Origin: Glaciozyma antarctica PI12
Lineage: Eukaryota > Basidiomycota > Microbotryomycetes > Kriegeriales > Camptobasidiaceae
Direction of reading: 5' to 3'
DNA: 64,000 bases
Assembly: GCA_002917775.1 (NCBI GenBank)
Contig: KZ627153.1
Location: 878,692 to 942,691, forward strand
The position numbers were made by a program, and so were the translations under genes. Below the pieces are notes generated by a model. It was not told the origin of the DNA and did no database searches. It saw only the letters and a list, made by a program, of their open reading frames with translations. Numbering within the stretch: position 1 is the first letter of the stretch; the number at the start of each line of letters is the position of its first letter. Shown here in pieces: positions 1 through 12,022 of the stretch.

Positions 1-473
1 CTGCTGAGCGGAGAAGGAGAGCGGGGGAAGGGAGGAGGTCGGAGGTGCGGAGGTTCGGGGGCAGGAAGGCCATGCTGGCGTTGGTGGGGTGTGGTGATGC
101 AGAGAGAAGGTGGCTGCTGAAAGACGACGAGGGCGTGCGCGCGGGTTGACTAGGGTCTCTCTTCTCGCCTCAAGCTCTGGAACGACTGTGGAGCTACTGG
201 GAAGAGACTGCTTGGCCAAGGAATACTCGGTGGGGCGACCGCAGAGGGAGACGGGAGGGACTGCTTCCTGTGCTGTTTCTGCGTCGGACGAGGAGGACGG
301 GGGAGCTGAGCTCTTCCAGTGCTGCCGCCGGTTCAGGATCGAAACGTCTAATGGCTGTGTGAGTCCTGCGAGTACTTTCGCAGGTAGCGACGCTGCTCGA
401 AGCCCTGCTTGCTGTTGTACAGTGCTCTCCCCACTCGCTCCGTTCGTCCTGGCACAAACTCCATTCAACTTCC
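1..473. other. No gene recognised (left edge)
   Basis: Open frames exist on both strands but none has a convincing start, intron signals or recognisable protein. The stretch lies downstream of the minus-strand MBL-fold gene and may hold its 3' UTR and the edge of a gene outside the window. Confidence 0.4.
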
Positions 474-1769
474 CTACGCCTTGCTATGCTCCAGCTTGAC
501 CTGGTTCCCAATCACGTACCCGTCGAGACTCTCTGCCGTGCGAGCCCCGACGTTGTGGTGCCTGTTCTCCTCCCATTTATCCCCTCCTTCCCCGAACTGG
601 TTGCTCAGTTTGCCGAGGAAGAACTGCTCGTCTCTTAGCGTCGTTCTCGATGCTGTGTAGGATGACTCACGTCAAGGTTGGCTTCGCAGACGGGGAAGGC
701 CTCCTTGAACGTATCGAAGATCTGCTCGCTGCATCAGCTCTCGCTCCTGAAACGGAGGAGAACGACTCGCCTCCTTCACGCCAGGCTGCTTCTCCGCATA
801 CGCAATCTTGGTCGCAAACAGTTCCAAGTACTTCCTGTTATGCGCGAGATCCTCGTCCCTGCTCAGCTCAAAGCCCGACTCGAGATGACCGGGAATGATC
901 TTGGTCGGTTCGAGCGAGTCGATGAGGTCGAGGATGTTGCGCCACGCTTCAAGGATCTGAGGCGTCTCTATCTCCTCGGCCCAGACGTGCGTCGAGCGGC
1001 CGTACATGCAATCACCGGTGATGATGACCTTCTCTCGGGGGAGCCTGCGAAGGAGGATTAGCGACGAAGCTCAGCTGGCGAGAGTGCGCGCGCACCAGAA
1101 CATGGAATGGTCGACGGCGTCGCCTTGGACGGGGCCTAGGAGGATTACGGGCGAGTTGGCGTTTCCGGGCAGGATGAAGAAGGAGAAAGGGTAGACGTCG
1201 GGCTTGCGCGGCTTGGTCGGGACTCTGCGTCGTCGTTCAGCTCTCGCTCGAGGTACGGAGTCATTCTCCGAGGACTCACTCGTCTCCGTAAATCGTTGGC
1301 CAGAACTTGATCTTGTCGTCGTACTCCCTGTCGATCCCGTCGCGGACGTACTGCGCTGCGAAGAAGGAGGATTCGGGCCAGGCCTCGAGGATGGGGTTCG
1401 CGGAGAAGAAGTGGTCGGGGTGACTTTGGTGCGCTATCAGCTATCGCTCTCTCCACGCAACTCCGCGACTCACTGATGCGTAACAAACACGGCAGCCACA
1501 GGAAGGTCCGTCTTCTCCTTGACAAACTTGATGACCGCCTTTGCGTCCGAGATGAGGAATGGCGGATCGATGATAACGGCTGCTTGGGCTCCAACGATGA
1601 GAGTCGTGACGGAGGAGAGACCTTTGGCGGAGGAGATGCAGATGTGCGTCTCGAGGAGAAAGTCGCTCTTCTGAGCGAGGAGACCGGTCGCAGCTGATGA
1701 GTTGGTCGGAGGGGCCATTTTCGAGGTGAGTTCGAATGGAGTGAAAGAGACGGCGCCGGCGTTTATCAA
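474..1769 (-). CDS. MBL-fold metallo-hydrolase
   Basis: Predicted zinc-dependent hydrolase of the metallo-beta-lactamase superfamily; the substrate cannot be read from the sequence. The N-terminal exon (from 1769) ends in VFVTH. Splicing out an intron with a GTGAGT donor restores HHHPDHF, the HxHxDH metal motif. Further on are GDAVDHSMFW, ITGDCMYGRSTHVWAE (bridging Asp) and IIPGHLES (a later metal His). The tail FFLGKLSNQFGEGG...KLEHSKA ends at a stop at 474-476 after two more short introns. About 310 residues, normal for a single-domain member. The gene shares a 185 bp divergent promoter region with the SDR to its right. Fold assignment is firm; detoxification or thioesterase roles would be guesses. 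Confidence 0.8.
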
Positions 1770-1954
1770 TCACTCTGGGAGCACAGGAAGATGGATACAC
1801 CGCGATATGCAACGCGGGGTAAGCAAAGGCCGCAAGATCAAGATCCGGGGCGGAAAGTGCGTTCCAGCCGTCACGTTCTCGAGCTCGTCGCCCTGACTCT
1901 CCTTTCCTCCGACCCTATCGACCCCTCGCGCCGCCCATCTCCTCTGCTCTCCGA
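1770..1954. promoter_or_regulatory. Divergent promoter region, MBL hydrolase / SDR
   Basis: A 185 bp gap between two divergently transcribed start codons, so both 5' UTRs and core promoters must lie here. I see no clear TATA box. Confidence 0.4.
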
Positions 1955-3028
1955 ATGTCTGCTCTAGCTCTCGCCTCCAAAGTCGCCATCATCAGTACGT
2001 CCCACCCGCCTTGCTCCCCTTCGCACGCTCTAAACACCTCCTCAGCCGGTGCAGGACGCGGTATCGGTCTCGCCGCTGCAAAGCTCTTCATCGAGAACGG
2101 CGCCAAGGTCTTTCTCTCCGATCTCGACCTCTCGGAAGTGCGCGAGGAGCTCAAGGCGTACGGTCCTGAGGTGGTCGGCTTCCTCGAGGCAGACGTGACG
2201 AGCGAGGAGTCGGTCGCTGCTATGTGTGCTGTACGTTGAGCTCCTCACCTTCTACGCGAATCAAAGAGAGCTCACCCACGCGTACGTGACAGGCAGCAAC
2301 CGCGCAATTCGGCAAGCTCGACATCGCGATCCTCAATGCCGGCGTCTTCTCCGGCGTCAAAAACTGGCTCGAAACAGACTCTTCCGAGGTGGATTTCCAG
2401 AATGCCGTGAACGTTCGCGGGAGCTGGATTACGGCGAAGCATGCCGTCAAGTCGATGATCGCTTCTCCTTCGGGGGGGAAGGGGTGTAGTCTCGTTTTCG
2501 TGGCGTCTGTGGCGTCGCTTTACGGACAGCCTGGGATGGCGTGAGCTATTTATACTTGCTTAAACGTATTTAAGCTGCTGACGACGATTGCAGAGCGTAT
2601 TGCGCCTCGAAATGGGCCGTGAGAGGACTTTCGCTGACCGCTGCCGCCGAGTTCGCTCAATACGGTGCGTTCCTTCTCCTCATTGCAACCTTTTCATCAT
2701 CCTAATTCACTTCCCAGGCATCCGAGCAAACGTCGTTCAACCCGGAGCCACCGCGACCGCAATGTACGCCCTTCGCACAGCTGCTCCCTCTCCGCTGATT
2801 CCCCTTCGCAGGTTCGCCAAATTCCCCGAAGAGCTTCAAACCGCCGTCAAAGGTTCGTTTCTCCTCCTTTAAGAAGCCCGCCTAACGTCTCTCGCAGCGA
2901 GCAACGTGATGAACCGCGCGGCTGAGCCTATCGAGATCGCTGAAGCGATGTTGTTCCTCGCGAGCGACAAGAGCAGCTTCATGACGGGGTCGACGGTGGC
3001 GGTGCATGCGGGGCAGACTCCTACTTAA
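1955..3028 (+). CDS. Short-chain dehydrogenase/reductase (SDR)
   Basis: Classical NAD(P)-dependent SDR of about 250 residues. An early intron splits the Rossmann motif; joining the exons gives VAIITGAGRGIG (TGxxxGIG). An acidic residue after the second strand (FLSDLDLS) suggests NAD rather than NADP. NAG is present in LDIAILNAGVF, and the catalytic YxxxK in AYCASKWA, preceded by a Ser in VFVASVAS. The C-terminus is MTGSTVAVHAGQTPT. I count six introns with CAG acceptors; they are short and the frame is intact throughout. The substrate is unknown. The family includes many xenobiotic, polyol and secondary-metabolite reductases. Confidence 0.88.
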
Positions 3029-3453
3029 TATTATGTAAACGATGTGTTCGGGGAAAGCAGTGGCAGTCTCAGTGAGAGGAGGTGCCGAGTGAGCGAGCGA
3101 GGAACGCAGCATCACTGAACGAGGGATTTACGGGGCATGCTAAGGCACGCAAGTCTAGTTGAGAGAGAGATTGATAAGTGCGATCTGAGAGGTGCACGAC
3201 GCTGGATCCGCGGGAGTAGGTGCGCAAAAAAGCAACCTGCGAAACACGGAACGTCCAAGTCGCCTCGCAAACGACGACGAAGCAGGGAGAACGAGCTCTT
3301 TCCGCTCTTACGAAAGCCCTGTAAGGTACAAGGTTTCAATAGGAAGCGAGGAGAGGAGAAGTCCACCGAGCAGGGGCAAGAGCAGTCGCAGAACCAATCT
3401 CGATATTCTCCAACGCGCTCTACCAACATCTAACACTACGAACTCTACGAAAT
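3029..3453. other. Convergent intergenic region
   Basis: Lies between the stop codons of the SDR (plus) and the nitrate reductase (minus). An open frame at 3192-3746 runs into the antisense of the nitrate reductase and has no protein-like features. Probably only 3' UTRs. Confidence 0.5.
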
Positions 3454-6400
3454 CTAGAACACAACCAAGCACTTCTCCACGTCCCACCCCAAGGCCTTCA
3501 ACCCTGGCTCGACAATCTCCTCCACCATCGGTCCCGGCCCACAAACCAGCACGAGCGAGTCCTCGCCCGGCGGCGGGAGGTGCCTCTCCATCATCGCCAT
3601 ATCAATCCGTCCCCTCGAGTACTGCCAATCTTCGGGAGGGTTCGAGAGGCAGAAATGCTGTTGGAAGCGCAAGGGACCGGCGAGGGTGGCGAGGGAGTCG
3701 AGGGAGGAGCGGAGGAGGATGTCGGACTCGGTTTTGTTGGCGTTGAGGAGCCAGAGCTTCGTTTCGAAATCTTTGACGTCGTGGATGACTCCTTTGAGGA
3801 CTTGGATAATGGGCGTGATTCCTACGAAGCGTGGAGAGGTTAGCGAGGAGCGAGGAACGAAGGGAGAGAAGGACGCACCACTGCCACCGCAGATCAGGCC
3901 AATGTTCTTCGCTCGCCGCTCGACTCCACGCCATTTAGCGAGGCCCTTGCCGAGCCATTGGAAGCTACCGAGAGGTCCTTTGAACTCAACGCAGTCGCCG
4001 ACTTGGAGCTCTTCGAAGCCGAGCGTCATTCGTCCGCCTTCAGGGAAGTCCTTCGTGCGATGGTAGACCTGCGCGATATCCTGTCAGCGAGTCGCACCGC
4101 GAGCAGAGAGAAAATCGAGAACGCACCTTGATAAGCAGCTCCAAATGCCCCTTCGCATCCGACGCCGAGACCGGCGTATAAGCTCGCTGGACGAGTTCGC
4201 CTTCCACCAACCCCGTCGCAGCCTCCACGACCTTCCTCCTCAACCTCGCATACACATGCTGACCCGTCGGAAGTCCAAGCGGTTGATCCGGGTGCTCGAG
4301 CTGGAACTTGTAGAGGCGGGAATCGTGGTTGACGATTTCGATCGAGACGAGTTGGGCCGACTTCCATTTGGACTTGTGGAGGAAGGTCGCGTCGGGTACA
4401 GTGGGGAGGATGGAGAGAGCGGTGGTGAGGGTGGAGGGGATGAGTGTGCCGATGTGGTATTCCCGAAGCTTGATCTTTGCGTCCTGCGATTACGAAAGGG
4501 GTCAGCAAAGCTCGCAAGCGGGAGGGCGAGCGAAGGAACGCACGACCGAGTGAATCGCCATAAAGTCCTCCGAAGCATCCTCGCCTGCGACGATCGTGAT
4601 CGACTCTGCTCCTCCAGGGTGCGCCTTGAGGAACGGCGTCCCATCGTACACCTCGCCGTTAACGGCGAACCAGGGCTCCGCCTCAGTGTTGTGCGCCCGG
4701 AGTTCCTCGACCGAGATCCTCCTATCGACTCCCGCCTTGGTCATGACGACGACGGCCTTCTGCTGGCTGAGCTCGAGAATCTTGGTGTCCTCGACGGCGG
4801 GAGAGTCGGTGAAGATGGGGTTGAGAACGTCGAGGCCGAGATCCTTCATGCGCTCCATCCAACCGCCGGGCTGCGTCCCTGGCATTGTCGGGTGCTCGAA
4901 GCGGAGAGTCGTGAGGCCGTTCTCGAGCGTCTTGTGAATCGCGACGCGGAACCACCAGTTGCTACGAGAGGATAGCTCATCAGCGAGCGTTCGTCGAAGC
5001 GAGGAGGAAGACGCACTTCATCATTCCAGTCGGGCTGCGAAAGCAAAGTCAGCTCAGCCCGAATCGCATGAAAGACGCAGCGACTCACTTCCAGTACATG
5101 CTCTGACCCTGAACATGCAAACTCTCATCCATGCCCCTCACCGCCACGCTTCCCGCCTTCTCCAACTCCCTCACATCGACCTTACACTCCCAGAACGCCC
5201 AACAAAAGCACTCGTCGCGATCCGTCAAATCCAACGTCCCCCATACGGGCCCCGAGAACGCCTCAGTGCGGTACTGATCCTCGGGGTACGACACCTCTGC
5301 AAGAATCCAGGAGACTCCAGCGTCGAGAGTGATTTCGACTCGGTTGACGCGACGACCTCCGCCGGCGTAGGCGTACCCTGCGAGGGTGTAGTAGGTCGGT
5401 TCAGGAGGGGAGGGGAGGATGAGGAGCTCGTCGTGTGCTGGGTGGGCGATGGCGGAGTTGGTGTTCAGGTCATTGATGATGTAGCTGTGGAGCTGGGTTA
5501 GCGGGGAGGGGGAAAGCGATGCGAGGACGTACCGAGGATCGTACCACCATTCGCGCTCGCTGCGAGCTTGCTCGGGCATGAGAGTTGTGGGAAGTACTTT
5601 GTTGTCCTGCACATCGAGTTAGCGAGGATGATCAGGAGCGAGAGCGAGGAGACGTGCCCAAAAATGGAGATGGTGTTGCGACTCCTTGTCGCTGAGAATG
5701 ATCTTCTTGAGCCACTTGACGCTTCGGCCTGTGAATTAAAGGCGTCAGAGGAAATCGTCTCAGAGAAAGCGAGGATAACGCACCTCCAATCTGGCCAGGA
5801 ACGACGAGACGGAGAGGGTATCCATGATCCGGCTCGAGCGCCTGCGAAGGGAGAGATCGTTGGTGTCAACTCGATGTAGGAAGAAAGCGAACGCACCTCT
5901 CCATTCATTGCCCAAGCGAGCAACATCCCCTTCTCCTTCATCCTCGCCCACCTCAACCGCTGCGAAGTTCCGTACTTGCCATCGGGCAAGTCCTCGGCTC
6001 CCTCAAAAATGACATGCTCAGGCTTCCTGAACCCCTCACACCCCTCGTCACGTCCCTCTGCACCTCGTCCCGACCATCTCCAGCACGTCCACCAGGTACA
6101 CCCCCGTGAACAACGCCGTGCTCAACCCCGCCGGTCCCCAACTGAATCCCAAGCTCTTGCGCACGACGTTCTGCTCCTTCCTCCGATTCCCAGCGCACAC
6201 GAGCGTGATCGGTAGTGTGACAGTGTTGAAGAGTGCTTGATCGAGGAGGTTGGCGAGAGTGAGAGTGAGAGGGCGAGCGACGAGGCCGGAGATCTCGAGA
6301 GTCCAGTTGTGGGCTTCGGCGAGGGAGACGCGAGGGACTAGACCGTGGTTGCGGACGTAAAAGAGGTTGGTAGGGGTGAGGAATCCCTGTTCGTGGCTTG

Positions 6401-6832
6401 GGGTTAGCGTGCGTCAAGGGAATGGAGGGAGGGACGAACGGCAGAGAAGAGGGAGGGAAGAGGAGCCTCGCAGTTGAACGGCCAGCGTCCGGTGAGGCGT
6501 ACGAGCTTCTCTTCGCGAAGAACCCATTCGTCAGGAGTCCCGGCGTCCTTGAGATCGGGCTGAGCGACTGGCACGGAGGGCGGTAGGGAGGGGTAGGCGA
6601 TGGGGAGGGGAGGAGCGGCGTACGAGCTCTTGAGGCCTTCTTGCGCCGCGAGAGTCGGGGGGTAGAAGGGTGATGGTAATACGTTCGAGGGCTGGGAAGG
6701 ACGGGTGTCGGAGGTGCGGCGATGCTGGAGGGGAGCTGGTGGTGAAGAACGAGATCGCGACCTGCCAGAAGTGGTGGGAAGGCGGACTGCTTGTCGTGAG
6801 CGAGGCGAAGTGAGGAGGATCGGAGCTTCCAT
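3454..6832 (-). CDS. niaD: Assimilatory nitrate reductase (Moco-heme-FAD), with one frame break
   Basis: Cytosolic NAD(P)H:nitrate reductase, first step of nitrate assimilation. Domain order from the N-terminus: low-complexity leader; sulfite-oxidase-type molybdopterin domain with LVCAGNRRKEQN (Mo-ligand Cys), GFSWGPAGLST, YGTSQRLRWA and PDHGYPLRLVVPGQIGG; Moco dimerisation domain ending WGMMNNWWF; hinge; cytochrome b5 domain (HPGGAESI axial His); FAD domain with RAYTP; NAD(P) domain with GLICGGSG and VCGPGPM; C-terminus CLVVF. About 900 residues, normal for the family. The start at 6832 (MEAPILL) is preferred; an in-frame upstream start would add a poly-Thr stretch. The exon joins I traced keep the frame, except that it slips by one base around 6054-6071 inside the Moco domain (see findings). 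No nitrite reductase or nitrate transporter lies in the window. Confidence 0.93.
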
Positions 6833-6852
6833 CGTCGTCGTCGTCGTCGTCG
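6832..6852. repeat. (TCG)7 microsatellite at the nitrate reductase start
   Basis: Seven perfect TCG units lie immediately upstream of the preferred start codon. If translation starts further upstream they encode a run of Thr; otherwise they are in the 5' UTR. The tract is likely to vary in length between strains. Confidence 0.8.
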
Positions 6853-7295
6853 TTATCGCCTCGTATCCGAAGCAGTGGGGAGGAGAGAGAGGAAGAGAAG
6901 CTGGGGCAAGGCGCAATCGCAGCCGATTTCCGATAGGAGTGGCCCTTTCTGAACCGACCCGGGGTTAATCAGGCGCGCGGTGAGGGCGGAGTGAGCCTTA
7001 GCGTTGATCTGGGCGCTCAAGCTAAAGCAAGACTTCGAACCAGGCAGGAGAGGAGAGAGGAGAAATAGAAGAGGAGAACAACCGAAAACTCTCGAGTCTC
7101 CGCGGAGCTCAAGCGCTCAGAGGCGGCTGGGGCTGCCAGTTCATCCTCAAGTAAAGCCAGCCCAGCGTGGTCGACTATAAGCCAGAGTTGAACCCTTGAG
7201 AGGAACTGAGGCAGTCACCTTCAGCTCGTCCATCCCAGCTGCACCTCCCTTCACCTCCTACCATCACCTCGTTCTCCAGGTCTCTGCCCAGCGGG
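6853..7295. promoter_or_regulatory. Divergent nitrate reductase / DUG2 promoter region
   Basis: Lies between the nitrate reductase start (minus) and the DUG2 start (plus). It holds the perfect palindrome TCCGCGGA (7099-7106), inside a 10 bp palindrome CTCCGCGGAG, which matches the known NIT4 site of Neurospora and resembles NirA sites. A CGATAG (GATA core 6932-6935) fits the HGATAR consensus of AreA/NIT2 nitrogen regulators. Their function here is inferred. Confidence 0.5.
7099..7106. promoter_or_regulatory. Candidate NIT4/NirA-type binding palindrome
   Basis: TCCGCGGA is the palindromic octamer reported for Neurospora NIT4, the nitrate-specific Zn2Cys6 activator. It lies about 270 bp upstream of the nitrate reductase start and about 190 bp upstream of DUG2. 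The match is exact, but one octamer can occur by chance in GC-rich DNA. Confidence 0.45.
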
Positions 7296-10200
7296 ATGAC
7301 CTTCGCACCATCAACCAGTCCACCACCCGACACTACCAGCTCATCGTTACCACCCTTCTCAGTCGCGACTTCCCTCCCCCAATCCCCCACCGTCTCCCAC
7401 CTCTCCGCCTCGCGTCCTCTCCCACCCACTCAACCCGCTACGCCCACTCCAGCAGAGCCGGCAAGGGATCCACCGGTGTTATTGAACGTACTGGGTGCGA
7501 GCGATGGAGAGAGCATCTTGGTGTTGGTCGTCGAGGAGGATCGGGAGAGGGGGAGGGTGTACGGAGGGAGTCAGGCAGGCGATATTCACGTGAGCACGCG
7601 TGTGGTTCTGCTGTGGGCTGCTCGGAGAAGCTGGATGTGGAGTTCGTGGAGGAAGAGCTGGTGTGCTCGTTGAGGCTGCGGCGGGGACGTCGAGCCTCAG
7701 GCGTGTGCCCTGCTGGTGACAGATGCACGCCTACGCTACCTTCTCAGGATGGATTGCACCAGTAGAACCTACTGGAGCTGGCAGGGCGAGTGGTGCCCTC
7801 CTCGGAACTCTCCCGTAACTCCTTCCTGTGGAGGAAGGGGACAGGGCAGAGTACCTGACTGGCATGGACTCGTCCTGCCCCGTTCGTCCAGCTGCTTTTG
7901 AGCCCGCCGTTTGAGACGGTGGAAATACAAGGTTGGAGCAGGGCTGGGTTGGAGCAGCGCGGTTGAGGGCAGCGCGTTCACTTGCGAAGTGCGTTGTCCC
8001 TCTGAGCTGGCTGCAAGGATAAGGATGGCAGAGGGAGACAGGAGACAGCAGGACCTCCGCATCTGACTCTCTTCTCTCGCGGTGGAGAGATCGACGCGGT
8101 AGACGTACTTGTAGAGAGCTGTCACCCTTCGTTCCCACTTCCGCAACACCATGACTCTGGATGACCACTGACTCTCCCTCCCCCCGACGACAGGTCTGGG
8201 ATCTCAGTACTCTCACCCTCCGCGCCCGACTCAGTGGCCACACCGGCGCCGTCCTCGCTCTCCAAATCGTCAAAGCCCGCGAATGGCTCATCAGCTCCTC
8301 CGGTACGTTACTCTCCTCTCCTCTCCAGCTCACACTAACGACTCAACTGCAGGCGACGGGACGATTCGTGTCTGGCACACTCCTACCCTCTCGGCGCTCT
8401 ACGTTGTCCACCCTCCGCACGATAACGTCGGCGACATCTTCTCCCTCGCCTGGGTCGACAACGATCGCCTGCAAGGGGAGGATCCACACCTGTCGCTCTC
8501 GAGGCACGCGAAAGGCAAAGGAAGGCTGTACGCTGGAAGCCAGGACACCTCAATCCAAGTTCGTCCTTCTCCCCTCCTCTCGCGATGAGGCACTGACAAG
8601 GCGCAGTGGATCGACCTCCCACCAGCGTTCCACCTCGAATCCCACGCGCACCCACTCGGCGGGATACCGCCCTACCTCTCCTCCCCACCACTCTCCTCCT
8701 CACCGCCTATCCACCGCGTCGCGAACAAGTTCTTCGACTCGGTCTCGATCGCCGACCGACCGCGGGCGCAGTTGAAGCGGAATCCGGATTCGACTACGAG
8801 CTTGGCGGGGATGGGGAGGTCGTTTGAGGAGGGATTGTGCAGTGGGACAACGCCGGTGGAGCATGTGGTCGATCTGCAGTTTGAGGACGACCACGTCGCG
8901 CCTTACGCTCATTACGGCTACGTCGTGAGTGCTGCTCGAGCTCGCTTTTGGGAGGGGAGCTGATCATCCTATCGCAGTACTGCCTCCTCGTGGCGAAGAG
9001 CAACGACCGGGACGTTCTCATCTCAGGCTGTGAGCTTGCTGCCTCTCCTCCTGTTTTCGAGCGAAGGCTGATGCGACGTCCTCTGCAGCTGGCGACGAAC
9101 GCATCAAGCTCTGGTCGATGTCGCACAAAGAACTCACGAATATCGCAACGCTGGACTCGGTGGCCGACGCTGTGCTTGCGATCGCTGTTCGCGACAACAC
9201 GCTGTTCGCAGGGCACCAGGGAGGAGTTATCAAGGTCAGCTTTGCGCGTCAAAGAGTGCCATTACCGTAGCTGACATTGCGAGGGCAGATCTGGGATCTC
9301 GACACGTTCACCTGCATCCGAAACCTCAAGTCCCGCTCGGTACGTCTGACCTCGGTACGTCTGACCCTTCGCGCCTCCACCCTCGCACACAGGCCGACAT
9401 CCTCACCATCTCCGTCGTCGGCCAAGATTTCTACTCGGGCGCAGCGGACGGGACGCTGCAGAGGTGGGATAAAGCTTTCCATGCCGTCACGACTTGGGCT
9501 GCGCACAAGAGCATCGTCCTCGCTTCGGCCGCCAGTACTGCTCATAGCACGCATCTTATTACGGGTGGCAATGATGGAGTCGTCAAGGTTCGTCCTCGCT
9601 TGCAGCTTGGACGGATGGGCGCGCTGACCTTGTGAGGGCAGATTTGGGATATTATCGACGACGAGAAGCCTGCGTCGTCAGAAGAGCTTCCGAAGGGCTT
9701 CCAAGGTGCATTCTACTCTCAAAGCTGCATCAAACTCTCGCTGATCCCTTCTCGCAGGCCCTCTCTTCCACACCCTCAGCAAGCTCGTCTCTTTCAAAAC
9801 GATCGCCGACGAGGAGCATCGCGAAGAGTGTCGACAAGGCGCACTGTACCTCAAGCGTATTCTGCGTCAGCTAGGCGCCGAGACTGCTCTCGTCAGTCCT
9901 CCTCATTCTCTCTGCGAGCGTGGCTGAGACCGCCTTGCGCGCAGCTCCCTGGCGCGACGGGCCGAAATCCTCTCGTCCTCGCGACTTTTAAAGCGAACGC
10001 TCCTCCCTCGGGCGGCAATACGATGCCGAGGAAGCGCGTCCTCTGCTACGGTCGTGAGTTGTCTTCCTATCGCTACCTGCGCCGCCGCTGACTCCCCCGT
10101 CGCAGATTACGACGTCGTTTCCGCAGCTGACGGACACAAGTGGTCGAACGATCCTTTCGAGATGACGGGCAAGGACGGCTGGATATACGGCCGAGGCGTT

Positions 10201-11631
10201 TCGGACAACAAGGTCAGCAGGCGTTCGTTGTCCTTAGGAGATCGTTGCTGATGCCAGTCTCGCGCTTAGGGACCAATGCTCGCGATCGCTGCTGCTGCTT
10301 CAGATCTCCGAATCACTCAGGCTTTGGACGTTGATCTCGTCATGATCGTTGAGGGGGAGGAGGAGACGGGTAGCGCGGGGTTCCAAGACGCGATTCGGAA
10401 GAACCGAGTGAGTTCAACTGCGTTGGGGCGAGGTTTTGCGGCTGACCGCTTCTTCAGGACCTCATCGGCGATATCGACGTGATTCTCGTCAGCAACTCGT
10501 ACTGGATAGGCGAGGACATCCCCTGTCTTACGTTCGGTCTTCGAGGAGTCATTCACGCTACGATCAAGGTGCGTCCCCTCTTCCTCCTCTCGCGTATCGC
10601 CCGCTGACGCCCTCTCCTTTGATCTCAGATCAACAGTGACCAGCCCGACCTGCATTCCGGGATGCAAGGAGGAGTCGTCAGCGAGCCGCTCATCGACATG
10701 GTTCGTCTTCTCGCGAGCTTGACGGACGCCGATGGCCGAGTACGGATTCCTCACTTCCTGGACGACGTTCGCAAGCTCGGTCCGGAGGAGAGCGCGCTGT
10801 ACGATGCGGTGATTGAGCGATGCAGCAGGTTCGTCTCGTTCGGCTGAACTCGCGAGACTGAGTTCCCTGACGAGGTCTTTCACAGCGACAAGCAGGACAA
10901 GCTGCACCAGAACTCGCATATTACCGACCCTCGCCGCTCGCTTATCACCAGGTTCGTCTGCGCACATCGCTTCGTTGATTGCGGCGCTGACGCAGCTTGC
11001 TCAGGTGGCGTCAACCCGCTCTCAGCATCCACAAGGTCAACGTCGCCGGTCCCTCTCAAAAGACCCTCATCCCTTCCTGGGCTACCTCTTCCGTATCGAT
11101 TCGCATCGTCCCCGACCAACCTCTCCTCGACATCGTCGAGCAGCTCAAGGCTCACCTCCACAAGGCCTTCGCGTCCCTCCGAACCCACAACATGCTTTCG
11201 GTGAGTCCCTCTCTCGTTCTTTCGTGAACTGCCGCTAATCTTCTACACTGTGCAGGTCGAGATCAACCACGTCGCGGATTGGTGGCTCGGCGACATCGAG
11301 AGCCCTTACTTCAGCGCGCTCGCCAACTGCATCGAGGACGAATGGAAGATCAAGCCTATCCTCATCCGCGAAGGAGGGAGCATCCCTTCGCTTCCGTTCC
11401 TCGAGCGCGAGTTCGCTGCTGCCAGCGTGCACTTCCCCATGGGTCAAGGATCCGACTCGGCCCATCTCCCCGACGAGAAGATCAGGATCGTCAACCTCGA
11501 GGTGCATTCGACTCTTTCTCTTCACCGGAGACTCGAGCTGATCCTTGCACGCACTACAGCGCGGCAAGAGCATCATCTCCAAGTGGCTCTGCGCTCTCCC
11601 CAGCCTGCCTCGCGAGGAGCACGACCTCTAG
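7296..11631 (+). CDS. DUG2: DUG2, WD40-M20 peptidase of the glutathione degradosome
   Basis: In yeast, Dug2 forms the (GSH) degradosomal complex with the amidotransferase Dug3 and the peptidase Dug1 and cleaves the gamma-glutamyl bond of glutathione outside the gamma-glutamyltranspeptidase route. The N-terminal half carries WD repeats (VWDLSTLTLRARLSGH, DGTIRVWHT, IWDLDTFTC, LITGGNDGVVKIWD). The C-terminal half is an M20 metallopeptidase fold: LCYGHYDVV (metal His and Asp, split by an intron), GRGVSDNKGPMLA, VEGEEETGS (catalytic Glu), LHSGMQGGVVSEP and RWRQPALSIHKV. This WD40-M20 fusion is diagnostic. There are about 15 introns. All are short except one of 604 bp (7590-8193) that joins GDIH to VWDL. 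The last exon, RGKSIISKWLCALPSLP, ends at 11631. The frame is intact across every join I checked. Confidence 0.92.
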
Positions 11632-12022
11632 AAGTCCCTGCTCCTTCGTTCGCTAGAGCCCCTTCATCCACCTTCGTACCATACCCTGCGTGCTCGATAT
11701 ACCCAACCCACTTTTGCATCCTTTTCGACGCGCTCCTCTGCTCTGCTCTGCTCAGCTCCCCGCCGCGCGCTCCACTCTAAGCTGACCTGTCCCGTCCCTC
11801 GCAGATTCACTTTCTATGCGCAGGGAGTTGAACAGGCTCATATCTGGACAGCAGCCTCACTCCGTCCGCTCGCCTTGTCAGCACGCCGTCCTCGGGAGAA
11901 GAAGATGCGAGATGAGGTCCGACCGGAGTCCGGGAGCCCGGCAGCCACGGCAAGAGCGAGAGTCGCCTCTTTTTTTGGGAAGACTCTGCTGCTGCTTTGA
12001 CCAGCTCCTTATACTCTCGACA
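11632..12022. promoter_or_regulatory. Upstream region of the heme-flavin reductase
   Basis: No gene seen. A CTGACC branch motif followed by CTCGCAG near 11777-11806 looks like the 3' end of an intron, so the reductase may have a 5'-UTR intron. No TCCGCGGA palindrome is present here, unlike in the nitrate reductase promoter. Confidence 0.4.
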
